From Clostridia bacterium (GTDB taxonomy: Bacteria > Bacillota > Clostridia > Oscillospirales > Acutalibacteraceae): DNA of 64,000 nucleotides. The notes beneath the pieces are model-generated. The model was given only the letters and a program-made list of their open reading frames with translations, was not told the origin of the DNA and made no database searches. Positions 53,967 through 62,499 of this stretch are shown one piece after another. The DNA lies in assembly GCA_017549285.1 (NCBI GenBank), contig JAFYVE010000029.1:1-64000 (forward strand), given 5' to 3'. A program made the position numbers and the translations under genes. The stretch's first letter is position 1. Every line of letters begins with the position of its first letter.

Positions 53967-54329
53967 TCAGTCTTTAACTAATTTTTTTAAGGCATTGAAT
54001 GTTTCATCACTTATAACGTGCTCAATTTTACACGCATCCTCACTTGCCGTTTCTTTGCTTATTCCTATGGAAATAAGAAGTTTTGATAAAACAGTATGTC
54101 TTTCAAGTATTTTTTCTGCGTGTTCTTTACCTAAATTTGTAAGTGTGATATGACCGTTATTATCAACTGTAATAAATCCGCCGTTTTTCAGCAGACCTAC
54201 GGCACGGCTTACGCTCGGTTTAGAATATCCCATATGCTCACATATGTCAACCGAACGCACAAAATTGAGCTTTTCTGATAAAACAAGTATAGTTTCAAGA
54301 TACATTTCGCCTGATTCCTGAATGTGCAT
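53967..54329 (-). CDS. DtxR/MntR-family metal-dependent regulator
   Basis: A 120-residue repressor with an N-terminal winged helix (SVDICEHMGYSKPSVSRAVGLLKNGGFI) and a short metal-binding and dimerisation domain. Likely ligands are Glu8 and Glu12 in GEMYLETI, His near 73 in ERHTVL and Glu/His in KIEHVIS. The family uses Mn2+ or Fe2+ to control uptake systems. ATG 54329 has a GGGTGA site; an ATG 15 codons upstream is outside the family pattern. It lies 48 bp downstream of glmS on the same strand. Confidence 0.86.
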   Translation of the reverse strand: MHIQESGEMYLETILVLSEKLNFVRSVDICEHMGYSKPSVSRAVGLLKNGGFITVDNNGHITLTNLGKEHAEKILERHTVLSKLLISIGISKETASEDACKIEHVISDETFNALKKLVKD

Positions 54330-54377
54330 AAAATCACCCGACAACAGTTTACCATAACGGCGGCATTTTTGCAAGTA

Positions 54378-56204
54378 TTATTCTACGGTAACTGATTTTG
54401 CAAGATTTCTCGGTTTGTCAATATCCCTGCCCATAATTTCAGCCGTATAATATGCAAGAAGCTGAATTGCAGCAGCTGTTGTAAAAGGATACACAAGCTT
54501 TTCAGCTGCAGGAATTGTTATCGATATATCAGATACTTCTTTGATTATATCGGCATCACAAGGGCAGACAGAAATAATAAATGCACCTCTTGATCTGACT
54601 TCTTCAATGTTGCTTCTCATTTTATCGAAAAACATTGTGTTTGTAGCAATTGCAATAACGGGAGTGTTCTGTTCAATCAGCGAAATTGTGCCGTGTTTGA
54701 GCTCTGCGGCAGGATAAGCCTGAGAATTGATATACGTTATCTCTTTGAGCTTCAGAGAGGCTTCTGTGGCAAGATAACTGTCATAACTTCTGCCTATAAA
54801 AAAGACTTCATCGCTTTCTGAGAGCACTTCTGCAGCATTTCTGATGCTTTTGCTGCAGGATATCACTTCCTGTATGTCATAAGAATAAGTTTTATTTATC
54901 TGCGCCGAAATTTTCCTGCATTCGTCTTCTGTGATTTTATTTTTTTTGACTGCAAGTTCACACGCAAAAAGCAGTAGTGCTGTTATCTGAACAGAAAATG
55001 CTTTTGTTGAAGCTACCGAAACTTCACGCCCTGCAGATGTTCTAATAGTGTAATCAGATTCGGCTTCAATCGAAGACCCGACACTGTTTACAATTGAAAT
55101 TACAGGTATCCCTCTTTCTTTCATAAGTCTGAGAGCTGCGAGTGAATCTGCAGTTTCTCCCGATTGTGAAATTATTATAACAATATCGTTTTTATCGGTT
55201 ATCGGGTCAGAATATCTGAATTCACCTGCCGTTTCAACGTTGCAGGGAATACGTGAGAGTTTTTCAATATAATATTTTCCTGTAAGCCCTGCATGATAAG
55301 CCGTTCCGCAGGCTGTTATGTGAATTCTTTTAACTGTTTTTAATAAATTTTCAGGTATTATATCGGAAAAACAGGGGAGTGAATCTTTTGTTAAAGACAA
55401 AAATGTCCTTTTTACCGCATCGGGCTCTTCATTTATTTCTTTTAACATAAAATTCTTAAAAACGGAAGAGATATTCATCTGTGTATCGCTTTCAGTATTT
55501 TTATTCCAGATGATTTCTTTCAGCTCACCATTGTCTGTGTAAAGTTTTATATCACTTTTTGAAATTTCTGAAATTTCACCGTCAGCCATTCTGTAAAATG
55601 TGTCTGCATAATCGGAAAAAGCAGAAATATCAGAAGCAATAAAATGCCCGCTTTTACTTTTTCCGAGAATAAGAGGGCTGTCTTTTCTTACGGCAAATAC
55701 GTGGTCGGGAACTGAATTAAAAATTATACATAAGGCATATGAGCCTCTGAATTCAGCTGTTGATTTAATAATAGCTTCAACGGGGTTTTGAGTTTCTCTG
55801 AAATTATGATGAATAAGCCTTGCTGCAACCTCTGTATCAGTTTCAGATGTGAAACTGTAACCGTCTTTTGAAAGCTTTTCCCTGAGTTCTGAATAATTTT
55901 CAATAATGCCGTTATGAACAACGGAAAGAAGCTCTGTTGTATGCGGATGAGCATTTGTTTCAGACGGTTTTCCGTGTGTTGCCCATCTTGTATGTCCTAT
56001 TCCGCAGAATGATTTTTCAGCAATATTAACAGCCTTTTCTTTCAGCTGTAAAACACGTCCCGCCGTTTTTATAGTAAGCGGTTTTTCTTTTGTAAAAACA
56101 GTCATTCCTGCTGAATCATATCCTCTGTATTCAAGTGCCTGTAAACCGTTTATTATGATATCACCTGCATTTTCGTTCCCCGAATATGCGATAATTCCGC
56201 ACAT
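54378..56204 (-). CDS. glmS: Glutamine-fructose-6-phosphate aminotransferase
   Basis: A 608-residue enzyme making glucosamine 6-phosphate for peptidoglycan. The N-terminal glutaminase has the nucleophile Cys1 (MCGIIAYSG after Met removal) and GIGHTRWATHGKPS; two SIS domains bind the sugar (ITACGTAYHAG, SQSGETADS, AGREVSVASTKAF); the C-terminus ends DKPRNLAKSVTVE. A GGAGGTG site lies before ATG 56204. No glmS ribozyme core is seen upstream; instead a leader with a terminator is present. Confidence 0.95.
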   Translation of the reverse strand: MCGIIAYSGNENAGDIIINGLQALEYRGYDSAGMTVFTKEKPLTIKTAGRVLQLKEKAVNIAEKSFCGIGHTRWATHGKPSETNAHPHTTELLSVVHNGIIENYSELREKLSKDGYSFTSETDTEVAARLIHHNFRETQNPVEAIIKSTAEFRGSYALCIIFNSVPDHVFAVRKDSPLILGKSKSGHFIASDISAFSDYADTFYRMADGEISEISKSDIKLYTDNGELKEIIWNKNTESDTQMNISSVFKNFMLKEINEEPDAVKRTFLSLTKDSLPCFSDIIPENLLKTVKRIHITACGTAYHAGLTGKYYIEKLSRIPCNVETAGEFRYSDPITDKNDIVIIISQSGETADSLAALRLMKERGIPVISIVNSVGSSIEAESDYTIRTSAGREVSVASTKAFSVQITALLLFACELAVKKNKITEDECRKISAQINKTYSYDIQEVISCSKSIRNAAEVLSESDEVFFIGRSYDSYLATEASLKLKEITYINSQAYPAAELKHGTISLIEQNTPVIAIATNTMFFDKMRSNIEEVRSRGAFIISVCPCDADIIKEVSDISITIPAAEKLVYPFTTAAAIQLLAYYTAEIMGRDIDKPRNLAKSVTVE

Positions 56205-56261
56205 AAAAACACCTCCGCTATATAAAGTATGCCCTCTGAAAAGAAATTAACGCATTACAGC

Positions 56262-56300
56262 AAAAAAAGAACAATACCCGTCGAAACGGGTATTGTCCTT
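56262..56300 (-). terminator. Terminator hairpin in the glmS leader
   Basis: On the minus strand ACAATACCCG pairs perfectly with CGGGTATTGT around a 6-nt loop and is followed by TTCTTTTTTT. It lies about 60 bp before glmS and downstream of the promoter, so it ends either a leader RNA or a small RNA. Confidence 0.78.
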
Positions 56301-56410
56301 TTGAAGGAGTATATTATGAAAAACGTTAGATGAAATCTGAATAATGAAATAATTGATATTCTATAGCTGAATTATGATATTCAACAGAAAAGCATTTTCT
56401 GTCTTTTATA
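56262..56410 (-). ncRNA. Candidate leader or small RNA upstream of glmS
   Basis: Between the glmS promoter (56416-56444) and the hairpin at 56262-56300 lies about 110 nt with no gene on this strand. It starts near a perfect 8-bp hairpin (ACAGAAAA/TTTTCTGT, 56384-56402). The unit promoter-RNA-terminator could be an attenuated leader of glmS or an independent small RNA. No known class is recognised. On the plus strand only a 5-codon frame behind GAAGGAG (56317) is seen. Confidence 0.45.
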
Positions 56411-56415
56411 GTTAA

Positions 56416-56444
56416 TTTATAACATATAATGAAAAAGATGTCAA
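56416..56444 (-). promoter_or_regulatory. Promoter upstream of glmS
   Basis: Minus strand perfect TTGACA (56444-56439) and TATAAA (56421-56416), 17-bp spacer. The expected transcript start is about 200 nt before the glmS start codon. Confidence 0.7.
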
Positions 56445-56566
56445 TAGAATGAATAAAAATTAAACAAAAAATTAATTACTTTTCAAACTGTCTGTTCGTT
56501 GTCTATGACACAAAAAAGAACAATAAAAAAAATAATTTGGAATTTCTTACAAAAGTAATAATTTGT

Positions 56567-56595
56567 TTGACTTTTTATTCATTATGTAGTAAAAT
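56567..56595 (+). promoter_or_regulatory. Promoter of the 56638 gene
   Basis: TTGACT (56567-56572) and TAAAAT (56590-56595), 17-bp spacer, about 40 nt before the start codon. The 130 bp before it (to 56444) are AT-rich with no gene seen. Confidence 0.7.
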
Positions 56596-56637
56596 ATACA
56601 TTACTGATAATATAACTATATTTAAGGGTGAAGAGAA

Positions 56638-57327
56638 ATGAAATTTGCTGCTGTTAAGAAAATTGCGGCAATCTTTTTTACAGTGATATGTATTTTTTCA
56701 CTGACATTTAATTCTTATGCAGAAACAATTCAGGACAGTCTTGAACAAAGACTTGAAGAACTGCAGAATCAGTTCAATTCGTCAGACGGTGCAACTCAGA
56801 ATTCAATTTCAGATATTCTCGAAAGTGCAGGTTTAGGTGATATTGATTTCGGCAGTCTCGGTGAAACCGATATCGGTCAGATAATAGGTGGCCTTGGCAA
56901 TAACCTTGCAGCTGATGATCTTTTAGGTCTTATGGAAGATGCAATTTCCAGTGGTTCCGATATGATAAATGATGTTATCAATGGCGGTCTCGGAACATCT
57001 GACGGCTCAAACACTGCAACAACAAAACCTGCAGTTCAGGGCGGTTCACCGAACATAATTATTGCAAATCCCAATCCTGTTCAGGGCACAAATGCAGTAG
57101 GTGTTCCTCAGCTTACAACTAAGGCTCCCTCAACAAAAGCTCCCGAATCAACGACAGCTGCTGATATCGTAGGCGCAGGTGTCACAACTCCCGGTACAAC
57201 AGCTCCTCAGGTTGCTGTTGATGATGCTATGAGCACTTCAACTGTTGCCGTTCTGGTTGTTTTATCTGTTGCAACTATTGCAGTTATCGTTGCAATTGTA
57301 ATTTTCTTTGTAATGAAGAAAAAATAA
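56638..57327 (+). CDS. Exported, membrane-anchored Thr/Pro-rich protein
   Basis: A 229-residue surface protein. Signal peptide 1-29 (ending SYAE), a helical Gln/Glu-rich segment (about 31-50), a Gly/Asp/Leu-rich domain (about 60-115), a Thr/Pro/Ala-rich linker (about 118-195) and a C-terminal membrane helix (about 202-226) ending MKKK. There is no LPxTG sortase signal, so it is membrane-anchored with the domain outside. I recognise no family. It is monocistronic with a strong promoter and terminator. Confidence 0.82.
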   Translation: MKFAAVKKIAAIFFTVICIFSLTFNSYAETIQDSLEQRLEELQNQFNSSDGATQNSISDILESAGLGDIDFGSLGETDIGQIIGGLGNNLAADDLLGLMEDAISSGSDMINDVINGGLGTSDGSNTATTKPAVQGGSPNIIIANPNPVQGTNAVGVPQLTTKAPSTKAPESTTAADIVGAGVTTPGTTAPQVAVDDAMSTSTVAVLVVLSVATIAVIVAIVIFFVMKKK

Positions 57328-57351
57328 TTGAATTCATACTTGACTTTTTTG

Positions 57352-57389
57352 AATGCTGATACTAAAATGAGTATCAGCATTTATTTTTT
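57352..57389 (+). terminator. Terminator after the anchored protein gene
   Basis: A perfect 12-bp stem AATGCTGATACT/AGTATCAGCATT (57352-57363, 57370-57381) followed by TATTTTTT. It sits only 15 bp before the ilvE start, so ilvE must be read through or have a promoter inside this gap. Confidence 0.82.
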
Positions 57390-57403
57390 GAGAGGTAGAA
57401 AAA

Positions 57404-58468
57404 ATGGAAATCAGAATTGAAAAAACACTCAATCCCAAAGTGAAACCTGCTGATGAAAGCAAACTCGGTTTCGGTAATTATTATACAGACCATATGTTTA
57501 TTATGAACTATGATGAAGGTCAGGGTTGGCACGATGCAAGAATCGTTCCTTACGGCCCCATTGAGCTTGATCCTGCTGCTATGTGTCTTCATTACGGTCA
57601 GGAAGTTTTTGAAGGTCTTAAAGCTTACCGTTGCGAAAACGGCGACATCAGACTTTTCAGACCTGACAGAAATATGGCAAGACTCAACATTTCAAATGAA
57701 CGTCTTTGCATTCCTCAGATTGATGAAGAGTTTGCTGTTGAAGCAATCAAGGCTCTTGTAAAGGTTGATGAAGACTGGATCCCTTCAGCAGAAGGAACAT
57801 CATTATACATCCGTCCTTTCATCTTTGCAGTTGATCCTCATCTCGGTGTTCATGCAGCAAAGCATCTTCTTTTCGTTATTATCCTTTCACCTGTAGGTGC
57901 TTATTATCCCGAAGGACTTAACCCCGTTAAGATTTATGTTGAAAATAAATATGTCCGTGCTGTCAAGGGCGGTATGGGTATGGCAAAGACAGGCGGTAAC
58001 TATGCTGCAGGTCTCAAGGCTCAGGATGATGCAGACAAAGTCGGCTATGCGCAGGTTCTCTGGCTTGACGGTGTTGAAAGAAAGTATATCGAAGAAGTAG
58101 GCGCTATGAACGTATTCTTCGTGCTTGACGGTGAAGTTGTTACTCCTGACTTCCAGGGTGCAATCCTCAGCGGTATCACAAGAATGTCATGTATCGAAAT
58201 CATGAAGTCATGGGGTATGAACGTTTCAGAGAGAAGACTTTCAATTGATGAACTCGCAAAGGCTTATGACGAAGGCAGACTTCTCGAAGCATTCGGAAGC
58301 GGTACAGCAGCTGTTATTTCTCCCATCGGCGAACTCAAGTGGGGCGATAAGATTATGACAATCAACAACGGTGAAATCGGTGCAGTTTCTCAGAAGCTTT
58401 ACGATACACTTACAGGCATCCAGTGGGGCAAGATTGAAGGTCCCGAAGGCTGGAGTGTAAAAATATAA
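57404..58468 (+). CDS. ilvE: Branched-chain amino acid aminotransferase
   Basis: A 354-residue fold-type IV PLP enzyme for the last step of Leu, Ile and Val synthesis. Family marks are GQEVFEGLKAYR, the catalytic Lys of the GxxAKTGGNYAAG segment, EVGAMNVFFV and the phosphate loop FGSGTAAVISPIG. Length and layout match the fungal/clostridial IlvE type. An AGAGG site precedes ATG 57404. No T-box or leader peptide is seen. Confidence 0.94.
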   Translation: MEIRIEKTLNPKVKPADESKLGFGNYYTDHMFIMNYDEGQGWHDARIVPYGPIELDPAAMCLHYGQEVFEGLKAYRCENGDIRLFRPDRNMARLNISNERLCIPQIDEEFAVEAIKALVKVDEDWIPSAEGTSLYIRPFIFAVDPHLGVHAAKHLLFVIILSPVGAYYPEGLNPVKIYVENKYVRAVKGGMGMAKTGGNYAAGLKAQDDADKVGYAQVLWLDGVERKYIEEVGAMNVFFVLDGEVVTPDFQGAILSGITRMSCIEIMKSWGMNVSERRLSIDELAKAYDEGRLLEAFGSGTAAVISPIGELKWGDKIMTINNGEIGAVSQKLYDTLTGIQWGKIEGPEGWSVKI

Positions 58469-58494
58469 AACAGTCGCAATAAGCGAAAAAATTA

Positions 58495-58793
58495 CGGATT
58501 GCAGCGTGCGCCGAGTTCCCATAAGGAAGTTTTTGTTTCTCGAACAAAATTCCTTGTATTATTGCCAAAAGCCTCGCAAGGCGTCAGCCTTGCTGCATTT
58601 TTGGCTTCAATTCAAGCAATTTTGCATTTCTACGAAACTGCGAAGCACTTTAAAATGCGAAATTGCGTGTACAAGAAAAGGCAAAACCCATCGATAACGC
58701 TATCGCGTATCGGTGGGTTTTAACGCATTATTGTGCCGTAAGTTCACATTTTAAAGAAAAACTGCCTTGTGGGAGCTCGGCGTTTGCAATCCG
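58495..58793. mobile_element. 299-bp inverted-repeat element with nested hairpins (MITE-like)
   Basis: The ends are long imperfect inverted repeats: CGGATTGCA..CGCCGAGTTCCCATAAGG on the left (58495-58534) and its complement on the right (58757-58793). Inside are four further hairpins: 58523-58555, 58564-58605 (inner perfect GCAAGGC/GCCTTGC), 58616-58666 (14-bp stem) and 58683-58721 (14-bp stem). No protein is encoded. It looks like a non-autonomous mobile element or a large structured RNA. No second copy is in the window. Confidence 0.65.
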
Positions 58794-58813
58794 TTTTTTT
58801 GTTTATACAAAAT

Positions 58814-58845
58814 GAAAAAGCTGCGGAATAAACCACAGCTTTTTC
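58814..58845 (+). terminator. Terminator after the inverted-repeat element
   Basis: GAAAAAGCTGCGG pairs with CCACAGCTTTTTC (one mismatch) around AATAAA (58814-58826, 58833-58845). It can end plus-strand transcripts from ilvE, and with its A/T flanks perhaps the minus strand as well. Confidence 0.65.
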
Positions 58846-58862
58846 GGGGAAGAGAAAATAAA

Positions 58863-58904
58863 ATGAAAAGGAATTTTTCACTTGCTATGTCAGTTATTAT
58901 ATAG
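58863..58904 (+). pseudogene. 13-codon frame resembling a signal peptide start
   Basis: A GGGGAAG site precedes MKRNFSLAMSVII and a stop. The start resembles that of the dockerin-repeat protein at 5389 (MKRNFIKLFSVI). It could be the remnant of a deleted secreted protein gene or chance. An AAAAGGAATT/AATTCCTTTT inverted repeat (58866-58875, 58905-58914) spans it. Confidence 0.2.
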
Positions 58905-58989
58905 AATTCCTTTTATAGTCATTGTACAGAATTATTAACTAATTGTAAACAATTTAAGCAGGAATTATACATGAATATTACACATAAGA

Positions 58990-60294
58990 TTACATTTCTA
59001 CATTTTCTTTTTCGTAGTATGTAACATATTTATCCTGATAGTAATTCTCGGCCTTGCAGGTGAATGTTCCGTCGGGATTATATGTTATTATTGTACATCC
59101 TCTCTGAGCTCCGTCCTTGCTGATTCCGATATATGCAAGGTAGTCAATACTCATACCGTATGTAAGTCTTACACCCTTGTAATCAACAGAGAATGTATTC
59201 ACATGGTCATGACCGCAGAAAATACTGTCTGTGCTGCCTGTTTCAAGAATGGTTTCAAACATTTCGTCATCAGCTGATGCACAGCATACTTCCTCATCGA
59301 GTGTGCCGTAATAGTATTTTACGTTTTCGGTATCTTTGAATTCATTGTCTGCGTATTCTTTCCACGCATCAGCATATTCTGTAAGCGGAATATGGAAAAA
59401 GAGTGAAGTTTTTATTTCGGGCATTTTATTTGCATATTCCGTTGCAATTGAAGCATTGAGGGTTGAAAGTGTTTCTTCATTCTTCTCGTTAAGCTGTTTT
59501 ACAACTTCTTTATACCACTTTATCTGATTGGGATGAATGTTATCATAACTTGAGCTGATAACAGGAATGTGGTCTTCAGCATATGCGTGTGAATCAAGAA
59601 GAATAAATGAACGTGTTATGATGTTATCTTTGTTTACGATGTTTATAATCTGGTTGCCTCTGCCGTCAATATTATCGGGGCCTTTCTGAAACAGACAGTG
59701 AGGATACTGAGAATATATTTCAAGAAGGTCATCTTTTGAATAACGTGAGTTTGCTTCAACATCGTGGTTGCCGAAACTCATTGTCCAGTAAACACCGAGC
59801 TGTTCCATAAGCTCTGCAAAAAGGACGCTTCCCGATTTGTTGTTTGTTGTGCCTGCCTGCATATAAATGGGATAGGCAAGGTCACCCGTAACAATAACAA
59901 GGTCAGGGTTTTCAGCTTTAATCATTGAGGCAACGGCATTGAGAGCCTTGAGGTCTTTTGATGCTGACATCCAGCCTCCGCCGAGATGCACATCTGTAAG
60001 TTGCATAACTTTGAGTTCTTTGTCTGTATGGATATTCCAGCATCCGTCATCGTAATTATCAATTGACAAAACAGCGCTGTCTGCTTTTTCAAAATTTGCG
60101 ATCTTTTTAAGGTTTGAGTTAAAACCTACTGTAGTGATAACTGATGTTGTGATTAAAAAAACAAGGATAACTGCAACAACACCTATAAGAACTTTTGCAA
60201 GTGTTTTTTTTCGTGAAGATTCTTTTTTTGGAGCAGCGTTCTGTTCTTCCGTAACAGGAAGTGTTTTTTCTTCAGTCATATAAATATACCTCAT
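58990..60294 (-). CDS. Membrane-anchored calcineurin-like metallophosphoesterase
   Basis: A 434-residue protein. A cytoplasmic N-terminus (1-31) is followed by one membrane helix (32-55) and an external phosphoesterase domain with MQLTDVHLGGG, VIVTGDLAYP, SFGNHDVEANSRY, FFHIPLTEY and FCGHDHVNTF. It is a relative of the protein at 10347-11456. The start may be ATG 60294, one base after the preceding stop, or ATG 60279 behind GAGG. It is the last gene of the proB operon. Its substrate is unknown. Confidence 0.87.
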   Translation of the reverse strand: MRYIYMTEEKTLPVTEEQNAAPKKESSRKKTLAKVLIGVVAVILVFLITTSVITTVGFNSNLKKIANFEKADSAVLSIDNYDDGCWNIHTDKELKVMQLTDVHLGGGWMSASKDLKALNAVASMIKAENPDLVIVTGDLAYPIYMQAGTTNNKSGSVLFAELMEQLGVYWTMSFGNHDVEANSRYSKDDLLEIYSQYPHCLFQKGPDNIDGRGNQIINIVNKDNIITRSFILLDSHAYAEDHIPVISSSYDNIHPNQIKWYKEVVKQLNEKNEETLSTLNASIATEYANKMPEIKTSLFFHIPLTEYADAWKEYADNEFKDTENVKYYYGTLDEEVCCASADDEMFETILETGSTDSIFCGHDHVNTFSVDYKGVRLTYGMSIDYLAYIGISKDGAQRGCTIITYNPDGTFTCKAENYYQDKYVTYYEKENVEM

Positions 60295-60295
60295 T

Positions 60296-61240
60296 TTATC
60301 TTCCGCCGAGAGTTGTTTTAACGGAAGAAACTCTGTTTGTTGTGGTTTCGGGCTGAATCAACGATACCTGTTCAGGCTTTGTTGTTCCTTCAACAACAAT
60401 CACTTCGGGAACGGTTGAAGAAACAGTCTGAACAGCGCTGATATAATAACTGCCCTGAAGTTCTCTTAAAGTTATTTTCATAACTTTGTCAGGGGCAGGT
60501 GTTGTCATATTGCCTTCATCATCCTGTGCCCAGCTTTCAGCGGGAAGGTAATTTACGGTTATAACAAGAGCTGTACCCGATTTTTTAACGGCTGTTACCT
60601 GAGGAGTATATACAGGCATAATTGTTGTAACGGGAATTTTATAAACATCAGCCGTTTTGTCATATTCAAATGTGCAGTTGTAACCCTGAACTGTTGTGTG
60701 AGTAAGTGAGCCGAGTGTTTCGGGGCCGAACATTGAAACATATGCATTTCCTACATCAGCTGACGGGATAAGCATATATCCGCCTGAATAAGAATATGTG
60801 TCGGGAGTGGTTTCCATATTCAGGATTGACCATATTGCAGCATTGAGAAGATCATCTGTTGATGCCGCAGTAATGTCATCGAATGTGTCGGGGTCAACGG
60901 CTGCAACGGGAGTAAGGAAATTGTTGTACTGTGCATATTTTGTGCCTGAGTCTGTTGTTTCACCGATGTAACGGACGCTGTTCCATACTGTCAACACTAT
61001 TCCTATAACGGCAAAAATAAGAACTATAAGTCCCAGCAGAAAAGAAAGTTTGTCAGGATATTTCTTTTTTCTTTCTGCTCTGAGCAAATCTTTTTCTTTC
61101 TTTTTAAGCTCTTTTTTCGAAGGTTCTTTTTGTGTCACAACAGGTAAATCTTCAGAAGGAGAGTCTTTTTCGCTGAAGGAGAAAAACGATTTTTCAGCTT
61201 TTATCTCAATATCCGGTAATTCTTTTTTTTCTTCGTCCAT
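60296..61240 (-). CDS. Single-pass membrane protein of unknown function
   Basis: A 314-residue protein with a highly charged cytoplasmic N-terminus (KELKKKEKDLLRAERKKKYP, about 43-62), one membrane helix (65-87) and an external beta-rich domain of about 220 residues ending in a Thr/Val-rich tail. I recognise no family. The gene overlaps the proA stop by one base (TAATG) and ends one base before the membrane phosphoesterase gene, so the two external proteins probably work together. Confidence 0.78.
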   Translation of the reverse strand: MDEEKKELPDIEIKAEKSFFSFSEKDSPSEDLPVVTQKEPSKKELKKKEKDLLRAERKKKYPDKLSFLLGLIVLIFAVIGIVLTVWNSVRYIGETTDSGTKYAQYNNFLTPVAAVDPDTFDDITAASTDDLLNAAIWSILNMETTPDTYSYSGGYMLIPSADVGNAYVSMFGPETLGSLTHTTVQGYNCTFEYDKTADVYKIPVTTIMPVYTPQVTAVKKSGTALVITVNYLPAESWAQDDEGNMTTPAPDKVMKITLRELQGSYYISAVQTVSSTVPEVIVVEGTTKPEQVSLIQPETTTNRVSSVKTTLGGR

Positions 61241-62493
61241 TATCTCACCTGACCGTTTCCTCTGATTACGTATTTGTAAGAAGTGAGTTCGGGAAGCCCT
61301 ACGGGACCTCTTACGTGAAGCTTCTGGTTTGAAATGCCGATTTCTGCACCGAAACCGAATTCGCCGCCGTCGGTAAAACGAGTGCTTGCGTTGATATAAA
61401 CAGCAGAAGAGTTGACTTCGTTTATGAATTTTTCTGCAGCTTCATAATTCTTTGTAATAATGCTTTCGCTGTGGTCTGTGCTGTATTTTGCAATGTGTGA
61501 AATTGCTTCATCTATGTCATCCACAACTTTTACTGCAAGTTTATAGTCAAGATATTCAGTGCCCCAGTCTTCTTCCGTTGCAGGTATAACATCGGGAAGA
61601 ATAGCCTGCACCTTTTCGTCACCGATTATTGTGACATTCTTTTTATCAAGCTGTTCTTTTATTGCTATTAGTGCAAATTCTGCAATGTCTTTATGAACAA
61701 GAAGTGTTTCACAGGCGTTGCACACAGAAACTCTTGATGCTTTTGCATTGAAGATAATTTCAGCAGCCATATCAATGTCCGCATCCTTGTCAACATAAAT
61801 GTGGCAGTTGCCTTCCCCCGTTCTTATAACGGGTACTGTTGAATTATTCACTACTGACTGAATAAGCCCTTTTCCTCCTCGGGGAATAAGCACGTCAACA
61901 TATTCATTGAGTTTCATAAGGTCAGCGGCCGTTTCTCTGTCAGTTTTTTCAATAAGCTGAATACAGTCGGCGGGAAGACCGGATTTTTCTATAGCTTCAC
62001 GCATAACACGTGCCATAGCCATATTTGAATTTATAGCTTCTTTACCGCCTCTTAAAATAACTGTGTTTCCTGATTTCAGGCAGAGTGCCGCCGCATCGGC
62101 TGTAACATTCGGTCTTGCTTCAAAAATTACGGCAATTACTCCGAGGGGTACCGTAACTTTTGAAATCATAAGTCCGTTGGGACGTTTTGTGCCCGAAATT
62201 GTTTTGCCTACGGGGTCATCAAGTGCAATTATTTCACGGATAGCAGATGCAATTTTTATTATTCTTCCGTTATCGAGCATAAGTCTGTCAAGCATCGCAT
62301 CTGAAAGACCGTTTTCTTTGCCCGCTGAAAGGTCTTTTCTGTTTTCTGCAATAATTGTTTCTGCATTTTCCGTAAGCGCCTGTGCTATAGCATCAAGAGC
62401 TTTGTTTTTGGCTTCCGAAGAAGCAACGGAAAGTTGTTTTGAGGCAGTCTTTGCTTTTTGTCCTATATCCTGAAGATATATGTTATCTGTCAT
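61240..62493 (-). CDS. proA: Glutamate-5-semialdehyde dehydrogenase
   Basis: A 417-residue aldehyde dehydrogenase-superfamily enzyme reducing glutamyl 5-phosphate in proline synthesis. The catalytic Cys is in SRVSVCNACETLLVH; NAD(P)-binding segments include FEARPNVTADAAALCLKSGN and IPRGGKGLIQ, and the end is VRGPVGLPELTSYKYVIRGNGQVR-like. It follows proB by 6 bp. Confidence 0.95.
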   Translation of the reverse strand: MTDNIYLQDIGQKAKTASKQLSVASSEAKNKALDAIAQALTENAETIIAENRKDLSAGKENGLSDAMLDRLMLDNGRIIKIASAIREIIALDDPVGKTISGTKRPNGLMISKVTVPLGVIAVIFEARPNVTADAAALCLKSGNTVILRGGKEAINSNMAMARVMREAIEKSGLPADCIQLIEKTDRETAADLMKLNEYVDVLIPRGGKGLIQSVVNNSTVPVIRTGEGNCHIYVDKDADIDMAAEIIFNAKASRVSVCNACETLLVHKDIAEFALIAIKEQLDKKNVTIIGDEKVQAILPDVIPATEEDWGTEYLDYKLAVKVVDDIDEAISHIAKYSTDHSESIITKNYEAAEKFINEVNSSAVYINASTRFTDGGEFGFGAEIGISNQKLHVRGPVGLPELTSYKYVIRGNGQVR

Positions 62494-62499
62494 AGTGAA

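Noticed and set aside
56204..56416. glmS ribozyme upstream of glmS
   Set aside because: The conserved cleavage-site and core segments of the ribozyme are not visible on the minus strand; only a hairpin terminator is seen.
57328..57403. T-box or leader-peptide attenuator before ilvE
   Set aside because: The gap is only 76 bp, is filled by the terminator of the preceding gene, and lacks a T-box sequence or a run of Ile/Val/Leu codons.
58499..58723. Short open frames inside the inverted-repeat element
   Set aside because: They follow the hairpin sequences, have no ribosome site and no protein-like composition.
62063..62473. 136-codon plus-strand frame inside proA
   Set aside because: Low-complexity Ser/Ala/Ile-rich shadow of proA with no ribosome site.
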